From Zantedeschia hybrid cultivar (lineage: Eukaryota > Streptophyta > Magnoliopsida > Alismatales > Araceae), in NCBI GenBank assembly GCA_030544215.1, contig JARZZO010000004.1, positions 17,224,501-17,288,500 on the forward strand: a stretch of DNA of 64,000 bases. The letters are read 5' to 3'. Positions within the stretch are counted from its first letter, which is position 1, and every line of letters starts with the position of its first letter. Both the position numbers and the translations under genes were made by a program. The notes below the pieces were generated by a model. That model searched no databases and was not told the DNA's origin. It saw only the letters and a list, made by a program, of their open reading frames with translations. Of this stretch, positions 1 to 10,904 are shown piece after piece.

Positions 1-160
1 AAGTCCCGGACTCCCTGAAGGCTAATCCCAAGCTCTTATAGTCCAAGAAATAAAATAAATAAAACCGACCTATATTTCTCCAGATAAAAACAAAAAGATC
101 AAAAATGATAGGATTTAATAAAAATCCGATAGGAGAGATAGCTAGGTCGGGTTCCAAACA
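1..160 (+). mobile_element. 3' end of a family-A gypsy LTR (partial)
   Basis: This stretch matches the last ~160 bases of the LTRs that end at 52,104 and 55,773. Shared landmarks are the 'gtcccggactccct' block, the A-rich 'ataaaataaataaaa' block and 'gatagctaggtcgggt', ending in 'caaaca'. All three copies stop at the same CA, which marks the LTR terminus. The rest of the element lies to the left of the window. The sequence after position 160 is the middle of a family-C repeat, so this LTR was inserted into that repeat. Confidence 0.85.
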
Positions 161-560
161 GTTATCTATCAAATGCTTGTATTTTTTTAATTATGTGGTA
201 CTACTTTTTTCTCATTCTTAATTATATTTATTCCTAAGTGGCTAATGCATTTTTCAATGATTCTTTTTGTCTTCAACCTGCCACATTTTTCTTATTCATA
301 AGACCATCCACTACTTATGTGATTGATTTATACTAATTGATCTTGACATATTGGATATGATCAATGTTTTCAAAAGCCTTACATATCATTATCTTTATTT
401 GCAATCCTTCCCCATCCCCCACCCCCCAAATCGCCATTTTCTTCCTTCATGGTGATTTATGGGAGAAAACACATCACCTCAATTGCCTAGGCATTTACCT
501 GGGCACTTGAGGCTCAAGTCAGCCCCTCGTCACCTAGCCTGCCTCCAGCCTTTAACTATG
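161..560 (+). repeat. Family-C MITE-like repeat, 5' part missing
   Basis: This aligns by eye with the internal and 3' parts of the complete copy at 43,709-44,227. Shared blocks include 'taattatgtggta', 'catccactacttatgtg', 'gggagaaaacacatcacctc' and a closing 'cctttaactatg' that is the inverse of the family's start. The start is absent because the LTR ending at 160 sits inside the repeat. It has no coding capacity. The class is not certain; the inverted ends suggest a non-autonomous DNA transposon. Confidence 0.7.
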
Positions 561-1424
561 TCGATTATTCACATAATAAGTTGTCTGGGTTAGCCTTCGA
601 TTGAGATTTTATGAAAGGGCAGAGATTTTGATATCTCAAGACTATTTCCTTTCTACTAGCTTCCTTAAGTGAGACCCTAGAAGGGAGAATATGAGGAAAT
701 CATAATAATCCTTCACTCAAACTCAGTCAAAGGTTATTACAAAACAACGTCAACCCTTTAAAATGTAAGCTCATAGGATCTTCACTACCTTACATCCTAT
801 GTTCCTATTGCATAGGTTCTTTTTAGAAAACATTGGAAAGCAAATACGCTTAATAATTCATATGATGCCATCATATTGTTGGATGTTGTTTTCTGATGAT
901 TTTTTTTCTGAATTATGGATTGCCCATTTGTTGGGGGTGTTTTTGTTTTCTGATAGGGGAAATATGTCCCGAGATGGATATTGAGACGCTGACTTAGAGT
1001 TGTGACCATAAGGGACATGGTAAATTTGATGATTTATATACTCTCTTATGGAAAAGGTTATCAAGATTTTGTTAGAGTTGGACTCTTTTCATCGGTTTGC
1101 AGATTGGCGTTACTTTCTTGCTACGGCAAGAAAACCCTTTGATTTCTTTGAATCACGTCCCATGCCTGGATGCTCTACACATTATGCAGCACAATTTCCT
1201 TGCCCATGCTCCCTCTACTCCTTGTACATATCGCATTCATATCAAAGCTTCAGCCTTGGCCCTTTTGAACATATCAAATTAATGTTGGGTTAATATTGCA
1301 TCCTATGGATACACCACATTGAAAACCACACTATGGTGCACTTCATGAACCCCTCGTCCCCTACATTATAGGGGTATTATTCATTGTCACTATTCATGTG
1401 CTATACATGGCCCTGGCCCTGGAC
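561..1424. other. Gene-free stretch
   Basis: Only short, overlapping open frames without recognisable domains or splice context are present. No RNA gene or repeat with clear ends was recognised. Confidence 0.5.
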
Positions 1425-1551
1425 CATGGTTCGCAGTACCGGTCGATACCGGTATGTACCGGCCGGTACGTACCGGTATCGGCCGGCACCAGTACGCATG
1501 GTTTAAAGGGTATCGGCCGGTACTGGGCCGGTACCAGTACTGTCATCCATG
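1425..1551. mobile_element. 127-bp hAT-type MITE rich in GGTACC
   Basis: The ends are imperfect inverted repeats: left 'catggttcgcagtaccgg', right (reverse complement) 'catggatgacagtactgg'. The element is flanked by 'ccctggac' (1,417-1,424) and 'ccttggac' (1,552-1,559), a 7/8 match and the 8-bp target-site size typical of hAT transposons. The body is little more than repeats of GGTAC/GTACC and GGCCGGTA. The same terminal sequence ('catggatggcag') opens the hAT element at 4,689, so that element or a relative could have mobilised it. Confidence 0.7.
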
Positions 1552-1640
1552 CCTTGGACAGGTCACTTTTAGGGAGTTTGATCGTATTTGGCCATTATTT
1601 GATTTGTTTATTTGAAGAAAGACGGCAAGGGGCACTGCTC

Positions 1641-1711
1641 ATTTGTTTATTTGGCCATTTGTTTATTTGGCCATTTGTTTATTTGTTTATTTGATTTGTT
1701 TATTTGGCCAC
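1641..1711 (+). repeat. Minisatellite of TTTGTTTATTTGGCCA-like units
   Basis: About four to five imperfect copies of 'atttgtttatttggcc' lie head to tail, some lacking the 'ggcc' portion. A looser copy occurs from about 1,587. Confidence 0.7.
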
Positions 1712-2614
1712 ATTTCAATGTACTACTCATCCAGATGACACACAAATCGAGGAACTGTTAAGGGGCACTACTCCCAACTGAGAGTCCAACCTTGATGCCA
1801 TATGACATTGCCACATTTGAAAGAACAACTTGATTTGCTTTGATTAGTGTGAGCATGTATGGCACACTTATCGAGGTTCAATATTCATCCCTTAGGAACG
1901 AATGTCCAGCAGCAGATGTAAATATATAATAGTGCAATGCAGCACTTTATCACTCGTCGATTGCCTTCATCTGTCGCACTAGGAATGTCAAGCTTCGGCA
2001 GTGTATGTGAGTGCTTTGGCATAGTCCTGCTTTGTTTTGCCTTTAGGGGACACTTGTGCAGTCACCATGCATTTTGAGGCATGCAGTCAACATGCATTTG
2101 AATCCATGGCTCACCGCTATCATGTCTGCGACAACAGGCCAAAGGCCTTCAGTCTATTGCTCACTGCCCTCATGCCTGCAAGGACGGGCCCAGGAGAATA
2201 TCCATGATGGCTCACTGTCGTGGGAAGAGGGATGTTAAGTTACAAACATCACATGGTCTTTTAGAATAAGGGAGCATTGCAGAAGCTTGCGACGTGCCTC
2301 CAAATTTCTCTTGCCACGTCCAGAGGCTTTGTGATGCCTATAAATTATCCTAATGTTAAGAAAGGAAGAAGAGGAAGAGCACTTAACCTTCAAAGGCTTG
2401 TATTGAGCTTATTACATAGCATCCATGTTGAAGGGAGTGGGGAGATATTTATAGACTTGGCCATGGAGTGGCCAGCTGATAGGGTGATGCCTAGTGGCAG
2501 CCCCTCATTGGAAACCTCTCCCCCCCCCCTCCCCCCCACCCATGTGGCTTTGGTTGCACGGCAGCCTCCTCCACTTCCAATTGGTCAATTTGTCAATGAC
2601 GAGGCGCAAGATGG

Positions 2615-2722
2615 CATTCACGAGGCAAAAAGGATGGGGCCCACACATGCATGATGGGCAAAATGGAGACATGTGGAGCCTCATCATCACCTCGTGAATG
2701 CATCTGTGGGCCCCATCCTTTT
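2615..2722. repeat. Two crossed inverted repeats (18 bp and 10 bp)
   Basis: An 18-bp sequence at 2,628-2,645 (aaaaggatggggcccaca) has a perfect inverted copy at 2,705-2,722. A second pair is 'cattcacgag' at 2,615-2,624 and 'ctcgtgaatg' at 2,691-2,700, also perfect. The order of the arms is crossed rather than nested. Confidence 0.75.
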
Positions 2723-3664
2723 CCAACTTCTCATCTTTCTTATGAGTGTTTCTTTTTCTTTTTCTTTTCTTTTTTTTTTTAGGAACATGGCAGAGATGGA
2801 GAGCACGTGTTGCAGGAAGGCTGCAATCTTGAAGAAGAGGGAGGGGGCTGCTGACGATAGTGGCCACAGCCCTTTGGGGGCTGCCACTCACTATGGGCGG
2901 TAGATCCCCCACAATGCTGCCCGGAGTGGGTAGCACCCTTCATGGGCGGCATCCCCTTAAGGGACTGCTGCCCATGAGCAGCAAGAGGGGGACAACCCGG
3001 ACAAGGAAGCAATGTTTTCTTTTTTTTCCCTCTCCCGAAACCTGATTTTCGGAGTTTTTCTATTTTCAGGAACTCTTCCCTGATTTTCTCAGATTTCCTG
3101 ATCTTTTATGAGATCAAGGGTAAGTTGTTTTTTTTCCCAATTTCTGAAAAAAAATTTACTCACCACACATCAACAAGATTTTCCCTATTTTCAGGAGGCC
3201 TCAGTTTCTGAGTATCTTAAATGTTTTCAGTTTCTGAGCATCTTAAACGTTTTATATGTTCTAGAGTGAGGGAATAGGTGCGTGCATTTTGTAGTGAAAC
3301 TGCTGGCACATCTTTTTGGCTTGTTGGAAGAACATGGGCTATGACACCATCTTGGTGTGTTTTGTAGAGTCATTTTTTGAGAGCTTCGTTGTATATCAAT
3401 CTGTAATCTTTCATTTTCTTTAAACAATTAGTGGTACTATCCACTTTCAAAAAACAAGATTTTCCCTATTTGAAATGTGAACTCCCTACTTAAGATATGC
3501 AGGAAAATTTTAAAATGGAATAAAAAGCCAATTCTAAGGGAATTCTTGTAATAAAACCAAGAATCATAGGCCTTCCACTAGTTTTCATAAATTCTTGCAG
3601 GAACTTTCTTTCACAACATCATTGATAAAGGAAGTCAAATTAAAATCTTGTACAGCCTCCATCT

Positions 3665-4210
3665 AACTGGATGAAGAGAATGAGATCAAAGGAACACAAG
3701 TGAAATAATACCTTCTGACAGTGAAGCTTCTGTTGAGTTTTATGAAGGGCATGCGATGAAAAGAAAACGAGTTGGGGAAAAAAAACTCCTGAGCTGAGGC
3801 CTCTGTTGAGTTTCATGGTGGCAGACCAAAAGAATATTAACAATGCCTTTTATCACTTAGAGAAGAAAGGTTACCGCCCATTCTAAGAGCCAACTCAAAT
3901 AAAGAACATCACTTGGACAACAAAGGTTACAGCCCATTCTAAGAGCCAACTCAAATAGAGGACTCTGTGAACTTAACATACCATGATGGTTGATTTTGAT
4001 GAAGGGCATGAGATTGAAAGAACAGGAGCTGGGAAAAAAAAACTCCTGATGCTGAGCCTTCTGTTGTGTTTCATGAAGGGTGGTAGACCAAAAGAATATA
4101 AATAAATTAACAACACCTTTTATCACTTAAAGAAGAAAGGTGACTGCCCATTCTAAGAGCCAACTCAAATAGAGGACCCTGTGAACTTGACCATGATGGT
4201 TGATTTAGGA
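3665..4210. repeat. Imperfect local duplication, ~262-bp offset
   Basis: Landmarks recur at a constant spacing: 'agaccaaaagaatat' near 3,823 and 4,085, preceded in both copies by 'aaaaaaactcctga' and 'gagtttcatg/gtgtttcatg'. The block 'cccattctaagagccaactcaaat' occurs three times, near 3,877, 3,933 and 4,147. This implies one ~262-bp duplication plus a nested ~55-bp one. No gene was recognised inside. Confidence 0.7.
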
Positions 4211-5019
4211 TATACAAATTAAAAGACTAACAACCAAGAGGTATGCTTCAATGATTTGGATAACATCATCATTGTTTGGGAGGAAATTAATTGAGGGTCT
4301 TTCTTCAAAGGATGCTACTAAACTGTTCTTAAAAGAATGATTATTTAAATGTCTGAACTGTTTCAATAATGTTCTATATACCCTTCCACCAAGGCAACAT
4401 TTCTATCAATGGGCAAAGAGTAAAGGTAAAGCAGCTCAGCACATGAATCTCAAGATTCTATGATTATCTTGTATATTAGACAAGACCCTATGCCCAGAGT
4501 GGTGGCAAAGCTGAAGAACATGGCTAACGAGCTCTCTGATTTTTTTTTTTTTTTTTTTTTTGGAGCAGTGGGGGGTGAGGGGGGGTGGGTTTGGGGGGCA
4601 CGTGAAGGACTTTCCTAAGAAAGGTGGCTAAGGTCATAATCTTAGAGAAGAATAAGGCATTGGATTCCTTTGAAGAGGTTGTGCTGCTCATGGATGGCAG
4701 TTTCGGTACGCCCGAAACCGGGCCGGTACCAGGCCGGTACGCCCGTAAAATTCACTATCCCCTCTCACAGAAACAGATCTGTGAGAGGGGAAGCTCGTTT
4801 TTTACAGTGGGAGGGGAAGGGAAGGAGGGGAAGGAGGGGAAAGAACCGCCGCCACCACCCACCACCGCCGCCGGAGACGTTTTCACCCTTTTCCGGAGAC
4901 GTTTTCACCGTTTTGGGTGGAAGAAAAAAAGAAGGTATGATTTATATTTTAATGTAGTGATTATTTTTTAGTTGGTAACTATTTCTTAGATTATTTACGC
5001 TCATTTTCTTGGTAAAATA

Positions 5020-5592
5020 GACAACCTCCAATTTTGGCTCTAATTAACGGTTAAAAATTGGGGCTTTTGTCTAATTACTTAAATTAAACATCAATTGGAA
5101 CCTAATTAAGCTTCATTGCATGTTTTAAACTAGGAGTGTGCTGTCAATTGCGTTGATCGACGGTTAATTAGGAAAAATCTCCAATTTTGGCCCTAATTAG
5201 CAGTTAAAAATTAGGGTTTTTGTCTAATTACTTAAATTAAATATCAATTGGAGCCTAATTAAGCTTCATAGCATGTTTTAAACTAGTAGTGTGCTGTCAA
5301 TTGCGTTGATCGACGGTTAATTAAGAGAAATCCCCAATTTTGGCCCTAATTAGCAGTTAAAAATTGAGACTTTTGTCTAATTACTTAAATTAAACATCAA
5401 TTGGAAGCCTAATTAAGCTTCATTGCATGTTTTAAACTAGGAGTGTGCTGTCAATTGCGTTGATTGACGGTTAATTAGGGGAAATCTCCAATTTTTGTCC
5501 TAATTAGCGGTTAAAAATTAGAGCTTTTGTCTAATTACTTAAATTAAACATCATTTGAAGCCTAATTAAACTTCATTGCATGTTTAAAGTAT
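5020..5592 (+). repeat. ~153-bp tandem array, about 3.75 copies
   Basis: The anchor 'ccaattttgg' (or its variant) recurs near 5,028, 5,181, 5,334 and 5,488, spacings of 153, 153 and 154. Each unit contains 'ttaaattaaa(c/t)atcaattgga', 'aagcttcat(t/a)gcatgttttaaacta' and 'gtgctgtcaattgcgttgat'. The copies differ at only a few sites, so the expansion is more recent than much of the surrounding decay. It lies between the left end of the hAT element and its coding start, probably in a 5' leader intron that ends at 5,648 (tattgtag). Confidence 0.85.
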
Positions 5593-5652
5593 GAGCATAA
5601 TGCCAAATATTCTTATATTTGTTTCTACCTTTTTTTTATGTATTGTAGGAAC

Positions 5653-8600
5653 ATGGCTGAACAGCAAGAGCAAGATCCAGGGTGGGCCCATATCACTTTA
5701 GTTAATAGTGCAAAGAGGAGAATGAAATGCAAATATTGTGGCAAAGAGATGGGTGGTAGAATCACTCGAGGGAAAGAACATTTAGCAGGGAAGACAGGAC
5801 AGGTGACAAGGTATATTGTCTGTCCCCGACAAGTTGCCAACGAGATGCGTGAATTGTTACGTGGCCGGACAGCACAAAAAGAGCAAAGGAATGAAGAGGA
5901 GGTTGAACTCCAAGACGAAATTTCAGGTAGACATAATACAAAAAGCAAATGGATGTATACTGCAGCCAGTGGCATTTCTATACGTGAGAGGCAAAGGACT
6001 GAACAAATTGTAGACTCTAGTGATGATGATGATGATGAAGATCCTGAGATGGCTGCAGCTAGAAGAGAGAGTTTGTGGCATCAACAAGAAGACGAAGCCC
6101 GAAGGAGAGGTGATGGACCATCAACAAGAGGCACAAGTCAACCTACAGGCCAAGTGGGTCCTATGGACAGTTATCTTTTTAGAAGACAGAGTTCTACTCA
6201 GCCAAAAATCAAGTAAGCAATGAGAGGAGTAAAAAAGTCAGCTGAAGTGGCAGGACATACTTTTAAAAGTATCTGCAAATGGTTTTTGCATGCAGGTGTT
6301 CCCTCACATGCTGCTCAGTCTCCTTATTTTCAGCCTATGATTGATGTGATAGCAGATCATAGTCGTGGGTTCAAAGCCCCCACACGTCGAGACATATATG
6401 GGTGGGGGCTTGATGGAGAATACGAGGAACTTCAACAGTGCGTTAAAAGTTTTAAGGCAGTATGGAAGGAGAGAGGATGCACAATTATGTGCGATGGCTG
6501 GACTTGTACCACGAAGAAGTCCATAATTAATTTTCTTGTTTATTGCACAGAATGGACAGTTTTTATGAAATCTGTTGATGCATCAAACTATTCAAAGAAC
6601 GCAAAATATTTATTTGGTTGATGGATCAAATGGTGCAGGAAATTAGAGAGGAAAATGTTGTCCAGGTGGTCACCGATAATGAACCAAGTTGTAAAGCTGC
6701 AGGGAAGAAGTTAATGGACAAGCGCAAACAACTTTATTGGGTCCCATGTGCAACGCATAGTCTGGACTTGATACTTGAAGACATTGATAAGGATCCGACT
6801 ATCAGCAAGACAATAAAGAGAGCCCAAAGAATTACCCAATTTATTTATGGTCATCTCAGGATCTTGAACATGTTCAGAGAAAAAGCATCTGGAGGTCGAG
6901 ATCTCATCCGTACGGGGCCTACACGATTTGCATCTAATTTTATTTCTTTAGAATCTTTGCAAATATTCAAGAATGAGATCAAGGGTTTTATGTTTAATAA
7001 GGAGTTCTTGGAGTATATGCGGACCACCTCTAATGAATCTAAATCTGAACATTTGGAAGTGAGAAAAATCATAGAGAATAACAAATTTTGGAGTAATATG
7101 GAGACTTATCTGAAGTTGGTGGAACCTCTCGTACATGTGTTAAAATTGGTGGATGGGGATGATAAGAATTACATGGGATATTTGTACGAGACAATTGACA
7201 TTGCTAAAGTGCACATCAAGAACGTATTTCCCAATACTTATATGAAGTGATGGGACCTTATTGATGTCAGATGGGAAAGCACATTACACCACGACTTGCA
7301 TGCAGCTGGTAAGTGCAGTCTTATACTGTTACATGGGACATTATCTATTAAATTGACATTACTAATTATCCACCTAAATGCAGGTTATTTTTTAAATCCT
7401 CGAGTAATGTACAGTCAACAAGTGCACATTGATGGAGAGGTGATCCAAGGCACAATAAATGTGATTGCACGTTTGTCGAGGACAGTAGAAAATAGAATTG
7501 AAACAGAGAGACAGGTATACTTAGTGAAGATCTGACTTTAAGATTTATCCAATTACTTGTAATTTGAAGAGCCTATGAATTCTATTAATTGTTAATTCCA
7601 TCTTTGTAGATGGAGGCTTATAGGCTAAGGCTGGAGACATATAATGAAGACTCTGTGCAAATTTCCGTAGAGAAAGTGAGCCCAAGTATACTTAGTCATT
7701 GTATTGTTGTCATATGTGCATAAGAAACGAGAACATACATTGATTAATTTTTTGGTTTCTTTTAATGATGGCACAGCTGAGTGGTGGATAATGGTGTACA
7801 ACATAGATAGGTGTTATAATCCATTGGCTTCCGTTGCAGTGAGGGTTTTGAGTCAGACGACATCGGCAAGCCAATGTGAAAGAAACTGGAGCACGTTCAG
7901 CCTTATACACTCAAAAATTCGTAACCGGTTAAAGGCTGAACGATTTGACAAATTGGTGTACTGCCATTACAATATGAGATTGAGGATCAAAAACATCCGG
8001 TTGAGACAACAATTGAGGGAGAAACGAGCTGCAGGGCACGCAGAAGATGTTATTGGCCAAATTGATGTGGAAGAGTTATTTGATGATGATAATCCCTTGC
8101 AGAGTTGGGTTGAGATACGAGCAACTATCGATGAGCCAGTTTTTGATCCTGATGATACAAAATGGGCAGAAGGCATACTAGATGGAGTTGTTGCTAGAGA
8201 TCCAGAGTTAAGAACCTCAAAAAGGCAAAAAGAAAATTCACCTCCTCCTTCACATGAGCATCAGAATCAGACTGAGCATGTGCCTTTATTTGCACCTGAT
8301 ACTGAGCTTGAGCCTGCTAGACACTCAGAATCAGATAGTAGGCCAGTCACTCCTAGAATGGTTAGGCCACCATCATTCTTGAAAAGGAGTACATCTACAT
8401 TGGAGAGGGCTAATCAGGCTGCCAGAGACGATCCTGCCATTAATGAGATGAAGCAAATTTACGTGAGGCATACACCACGAGAAAAAAGATTATTGAATCG
8501 ATTGAACTTGCAAAATGATCTAGAAAGAAAAGAAAGCCAGCAAAAACAGGCATCACAAAAGAAAAAATCAAGTAATGTCAAAAGAAAATTAATTGTTGAT

Positions 8601-9024
8601 TATGATCAAGATGATGATGATGATGATGATAATGATGGGACAGAGTCTCCTAGTGATGATGCTGGTGCAGTTGCAAGTGCTACTACCGGGGGCGGAGTGT
8701 ATGCACCTTCTTTCTCCTTACATATTGACACAGGAAGTGGACAACATGAAAGTCAAGGAGATTATGATTCACAAAGTCAGTATGTACAGCAGTCAGGTTA
8801 TGTCTTCTTCTTATCCTCATGCTACTTCTTTGCATCATGATTCTGGAATTTCATCAAGTCAACAAGCATATACTCCAAAAGGGATTCAAAGAGGGATGCA
8901 CGACTTGGCTACATCATTATTTAGTTATGGTGAATATAGGGAACATATGCAACCTTATTATGAATACCAGCAACAGCAAGTAGATGATGAATCAGAAGGA
9001 TCTACGGGTTATTATCCATATTAG
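5653..9024 (+). pseudogene. hAT transposase pseudogene (BED zinc finger, DUF659, hATC)
   Basis: A hAT transposase would cut and paste the element in the nucleus. I take the ATG at 5,653 because an intron acceptor (tattgtag) sits just before it. In order: a BED-type zinc finger (CKYCGKEM plus a downstream H and C, ~5,690-5,830); a DUF659 region (~6,290-6,600) with CDGWT, a probable catalytic Asp; a segment with VVTDNEPSCKA and CATHSLDLILEDI (~6,670-6,780); a short exon (7,384-7,514) after a clean intron (7,309-7,383, gtaagt...cag); an exon from 7,610; and the hATC dimerisation region (ERNWSTFSLIHSKIRNRL, ~7,877-7,930). The C-terminus is Asp-rich and ends STGYYPY. Disruptions are a TAA at 6,214-6,216, a one-base frameshift near 6,605-6,620, a TGA at 7,248-7,250 and a frameshift near 8,800. 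Frame conservation is otherwise good, so inactivation looks fairly recent. Confidence 0.85.
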
Positions 9025-9310
9025 TATACTCACTTATGTTTTTCATAAGTAAGGATCGTTTGATTTCATTAACATTTATTATTTGTAAATATTTAGTACA
9101 TTAACATAATATTTTTCATGTTTAATCTGTATGAAAATAGTCATTTTGTATGCGTTATGTGTACTTCTTTGTCTTAACCCACTTTTGTCACACCCAACAC
9201 ATAGCTAATTAATTGTTTACATTTTTTCTTATTTTTTCTGATTTTTTTCTTTTTTTCTGATTTTTTTGGGCCTCTTTAAGCCCGTACCAGTCGTACCAAG
9301 AACATTAATG

Positions 9311-9738
9311 ACTTCAACTTGGCTCCCTAGGGAAATGGATTTGGAATCTAGTGACTAAGAGGAATCTCTAGGTGAAGGTAGTCCAACAGAAGTACTATAA
9401 GAGGTCCAGGGATAGGATGTAAGTCCATTTTCTTCTAGTAACATCTCTAATGTGTGGAATGGACTTTCACAAGCCAAAGATGTAATGCACTGTCATAAAG
9501 GTGACTATTTGAGATGGTTAGAAGCATAATTGTCAAGGCAATAAGGTGACCCAATGCATTCTCGAGGAACCAAGTGCTTAGGTACTAAGGTGAGTGCCTA
9601 AGTGGCACCTGCAACACCCTTGTTCCTCCTTAAAAATTAAAAAAAATGCATGTCACAAATATAAAAATTAACAATAAACTATATGATAAATCGACCAATT
9701 ATAAATTTTGCAGTATAAATTAATAAAAAGTGAATTGA
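9311..9738. other. Gene-free stretch with a possible family-C-like scrap
   Basis: Around 9,530-9,620 the text 'aattgtcaaggcaataaggtgaccc' followed by 'gtgcttaggtactaaggtgagtgcctaag' loosely resembles the start of family C. The match is too weak to call a copy. The rest is AT-rich without supported genes. Confidence 0.35.
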
Positions 9739-9754
9739 AATGAGAACAGTTGTA

Positions 9755-9864
9755 TATAAAAAAGGGCGTACCCAGTGCACGAGGCTCCCACCATTTGTGG
9801 GGACTGGGGAAGGGATAATGTACAGTTATTTTTTTTAATTTTAGATATACAATTGTTTTGTTGT
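9755..9864 (-). mobile_element. 110-bp insertion with 16-bp duplicated flanks, SINE-like
   Basis: The insert is flanked by 'aatgagaacagttgta' (9,739-9,754) and 'aatgagaacaattgta' (9,865-9,880), 15/16 identical, as expected of target-primed retrotransposition. On the minus strand the insert ends '...gtgcactgggtacgccctttttt'. From memory this resembles the T-tailed 3' end of a dispersed plant SINE; the family name needs a library search. It is too short to be a full SINE, so it is probably 5'-truncated. Confidence 0.5.
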
Positions 9865-9880
9865 AATGAGAACAATTGTA

Positions 9881-10005
9881 CACTCAACTCAACTCAACTC
9901 AACCAAGCCTTAATCCCAAATTAATTGGGGTCGGCTATATAGATTCTATGTCTCCACTCTAAACGATTTTGGACTACCTCTTCTGAAAGGTTTAAAGCCT
10001 CCAAT
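9881..10005 (-). mobile_element. 3' tail of an RTE-type LINE (or dependent SINE), TTGAG repeat end
   Basis: Read on the minus strand the segment ends '...agccgaccccaatt', 'ttgggattaaggcttgg' and then ttgag repeats. This is the same 3' end seen on the plus strand at 23,420-23,475, where 'accgacccaaatagatgagataaggcttt' is followed by GAT repeats. RTE-clade LINEs commonly end in short tandem repeats instead of poly-A. Only the terminal ~120 bases are recognisable. Confidence 0.65.
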
Positions 10006-10314
10006 TCATACTGAAGTTGACAGCAACTTAGATATGAAGTTGACAACAACCATAAAAAACAACGTTAAAAGGAAGAGCGATGAAATTAAAATGAGAGTGG
10101 CTCAGGTTAACAGTTTATAGCATGCATGGGCACACACATGTGCTTGCATGCACATACATACACAAACACAGACATAAAGAGTCACATGCACACACACAAA
10201 TGCCACACTTGCTGGAGACCCAGAGCTGTCCACCACCACCATGCGCTCAGCCCCATTATCTTTGAGCCTTGTGGGAAACATCACTTAGTCGAAGATGGTG
10301 GCATCACATGACCG

Positions 10315-10430
10315 GAGACGATGATGGCGCATGAGACAATGATGGTAAGGGAGATGGCAACGGTGTGTGAGACAGTGGTGGTGCATGAGACAGTGATGAT
10401 GCGTGAGACAGCGGTAGTGTGAATCAGTGG
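10315..10430 (+). repeat. Degenerate minisatellite (gtgcatgagacagtgatgat-like)
   Basis: Five or so imperfect units of roughly 20-27 bases containing 'gagaca(a/g)tg/cggt' follow one another. A CA-rich stretch occurs upstream at 10,130-10,200. The remainder of 10,005-10,900 has no supported gene. Confidence 0.55.
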
Positions 10431-10904
10431 AAGGGGGCAAGACAATGGCATCAGATATCCAAACTAGGTTTTCCTGTTTTAAGGGATTATAGGGACATAA
10501 GGAGGTGAAAAGCCAAATAGGGTCTGTGTTGAGGTCAGGGAGTGGCGTAGGGGAGTGGGTAGAGGGGAGTTATTAAAAAGGATCCAATCAGATCCCTTTA
10601 GTAGGCCAAACAATCCCAGGGCCTAGGTGGGTCCCCAAGGGACCTCAGCAGGTACCTTAGGCCACCTGGCTCTAAGGCACCCACCCAGCACGCCTTTTTG
10701 GCATGTTGGAATGGTAGTCAAGAGCCTAGCTGCATACATAGGCGCCACCTGGCCAAGCATCTTGACAACTGTGGTTAGAAGTGTCTCTTCTGCAAGGATA
10801 GATGGCATGGCCCCTTTTGCCTAGAAGGAAGATTTTAGGATCATTTTAGGATTGCTTACAACCCCATGATAGTAATGGCATAGTATTTGATGACAGGACC
10901 TCGA

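Larger units (their letters stand above)
1712..4688. other. Gene-free stretch with local repeats
   Basis: Frames in this stretch are short, low in complexity (poly-T, poly-C, TTC-rich) and overlap on both strands, so none is supported as a gene. It contains the crossed inverted repeats at 2,615-2,722 and the local duplication at 3,665-4,210. A 24-base T run with a G-rich stretch follows near 4,540-4,600. Confidence 0.5.
4689..9310 (+). mobile_element. Degenerate hAT-superfamily DNA transposon
   Basis: The left end 'catggatggcagtttcggtacg' matches the termini of the 127-bp MITE at 1,425-1,551. At the right, the reverse complement of about 9,285-9,310 reads 'cattaatgttcttggtacg', a looser inverted match. 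The 8-bp flanks do not match, so the right boundary is approximate. Inside are a GC-rich 5' stretch (4,690-4,920), a 153-bp tandem array (5,020-5,592), a transposase gene with introns (5,653-9,024) and an AT-rich tail. Size and layout fit an autonomous plant hAT element that has lost function through a few stops and frameshifts. Confidence 0.65.

Noticed and set aside
2505..3012. Several overlapping open frames on both strands
   Set aside because: They arise from poly-C, poly-T and GA-rich low-complexity sequence, overlap each other in all frames and show no domain or splice context.
8593..8640. Methionine/Ile-rich frame from GATGATGAT
   Set aside because: It is the shifted frame of the Asp-rich C-terminus of the transposase.
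5653..9024. Domesticated (host-functional) hAT-derived gene
   Set aside because: Two in-frame stops and at least two frameshifts across otherwise conserved regions, plus element-type termini upstream, fit an inactive transposon better than a host gene.
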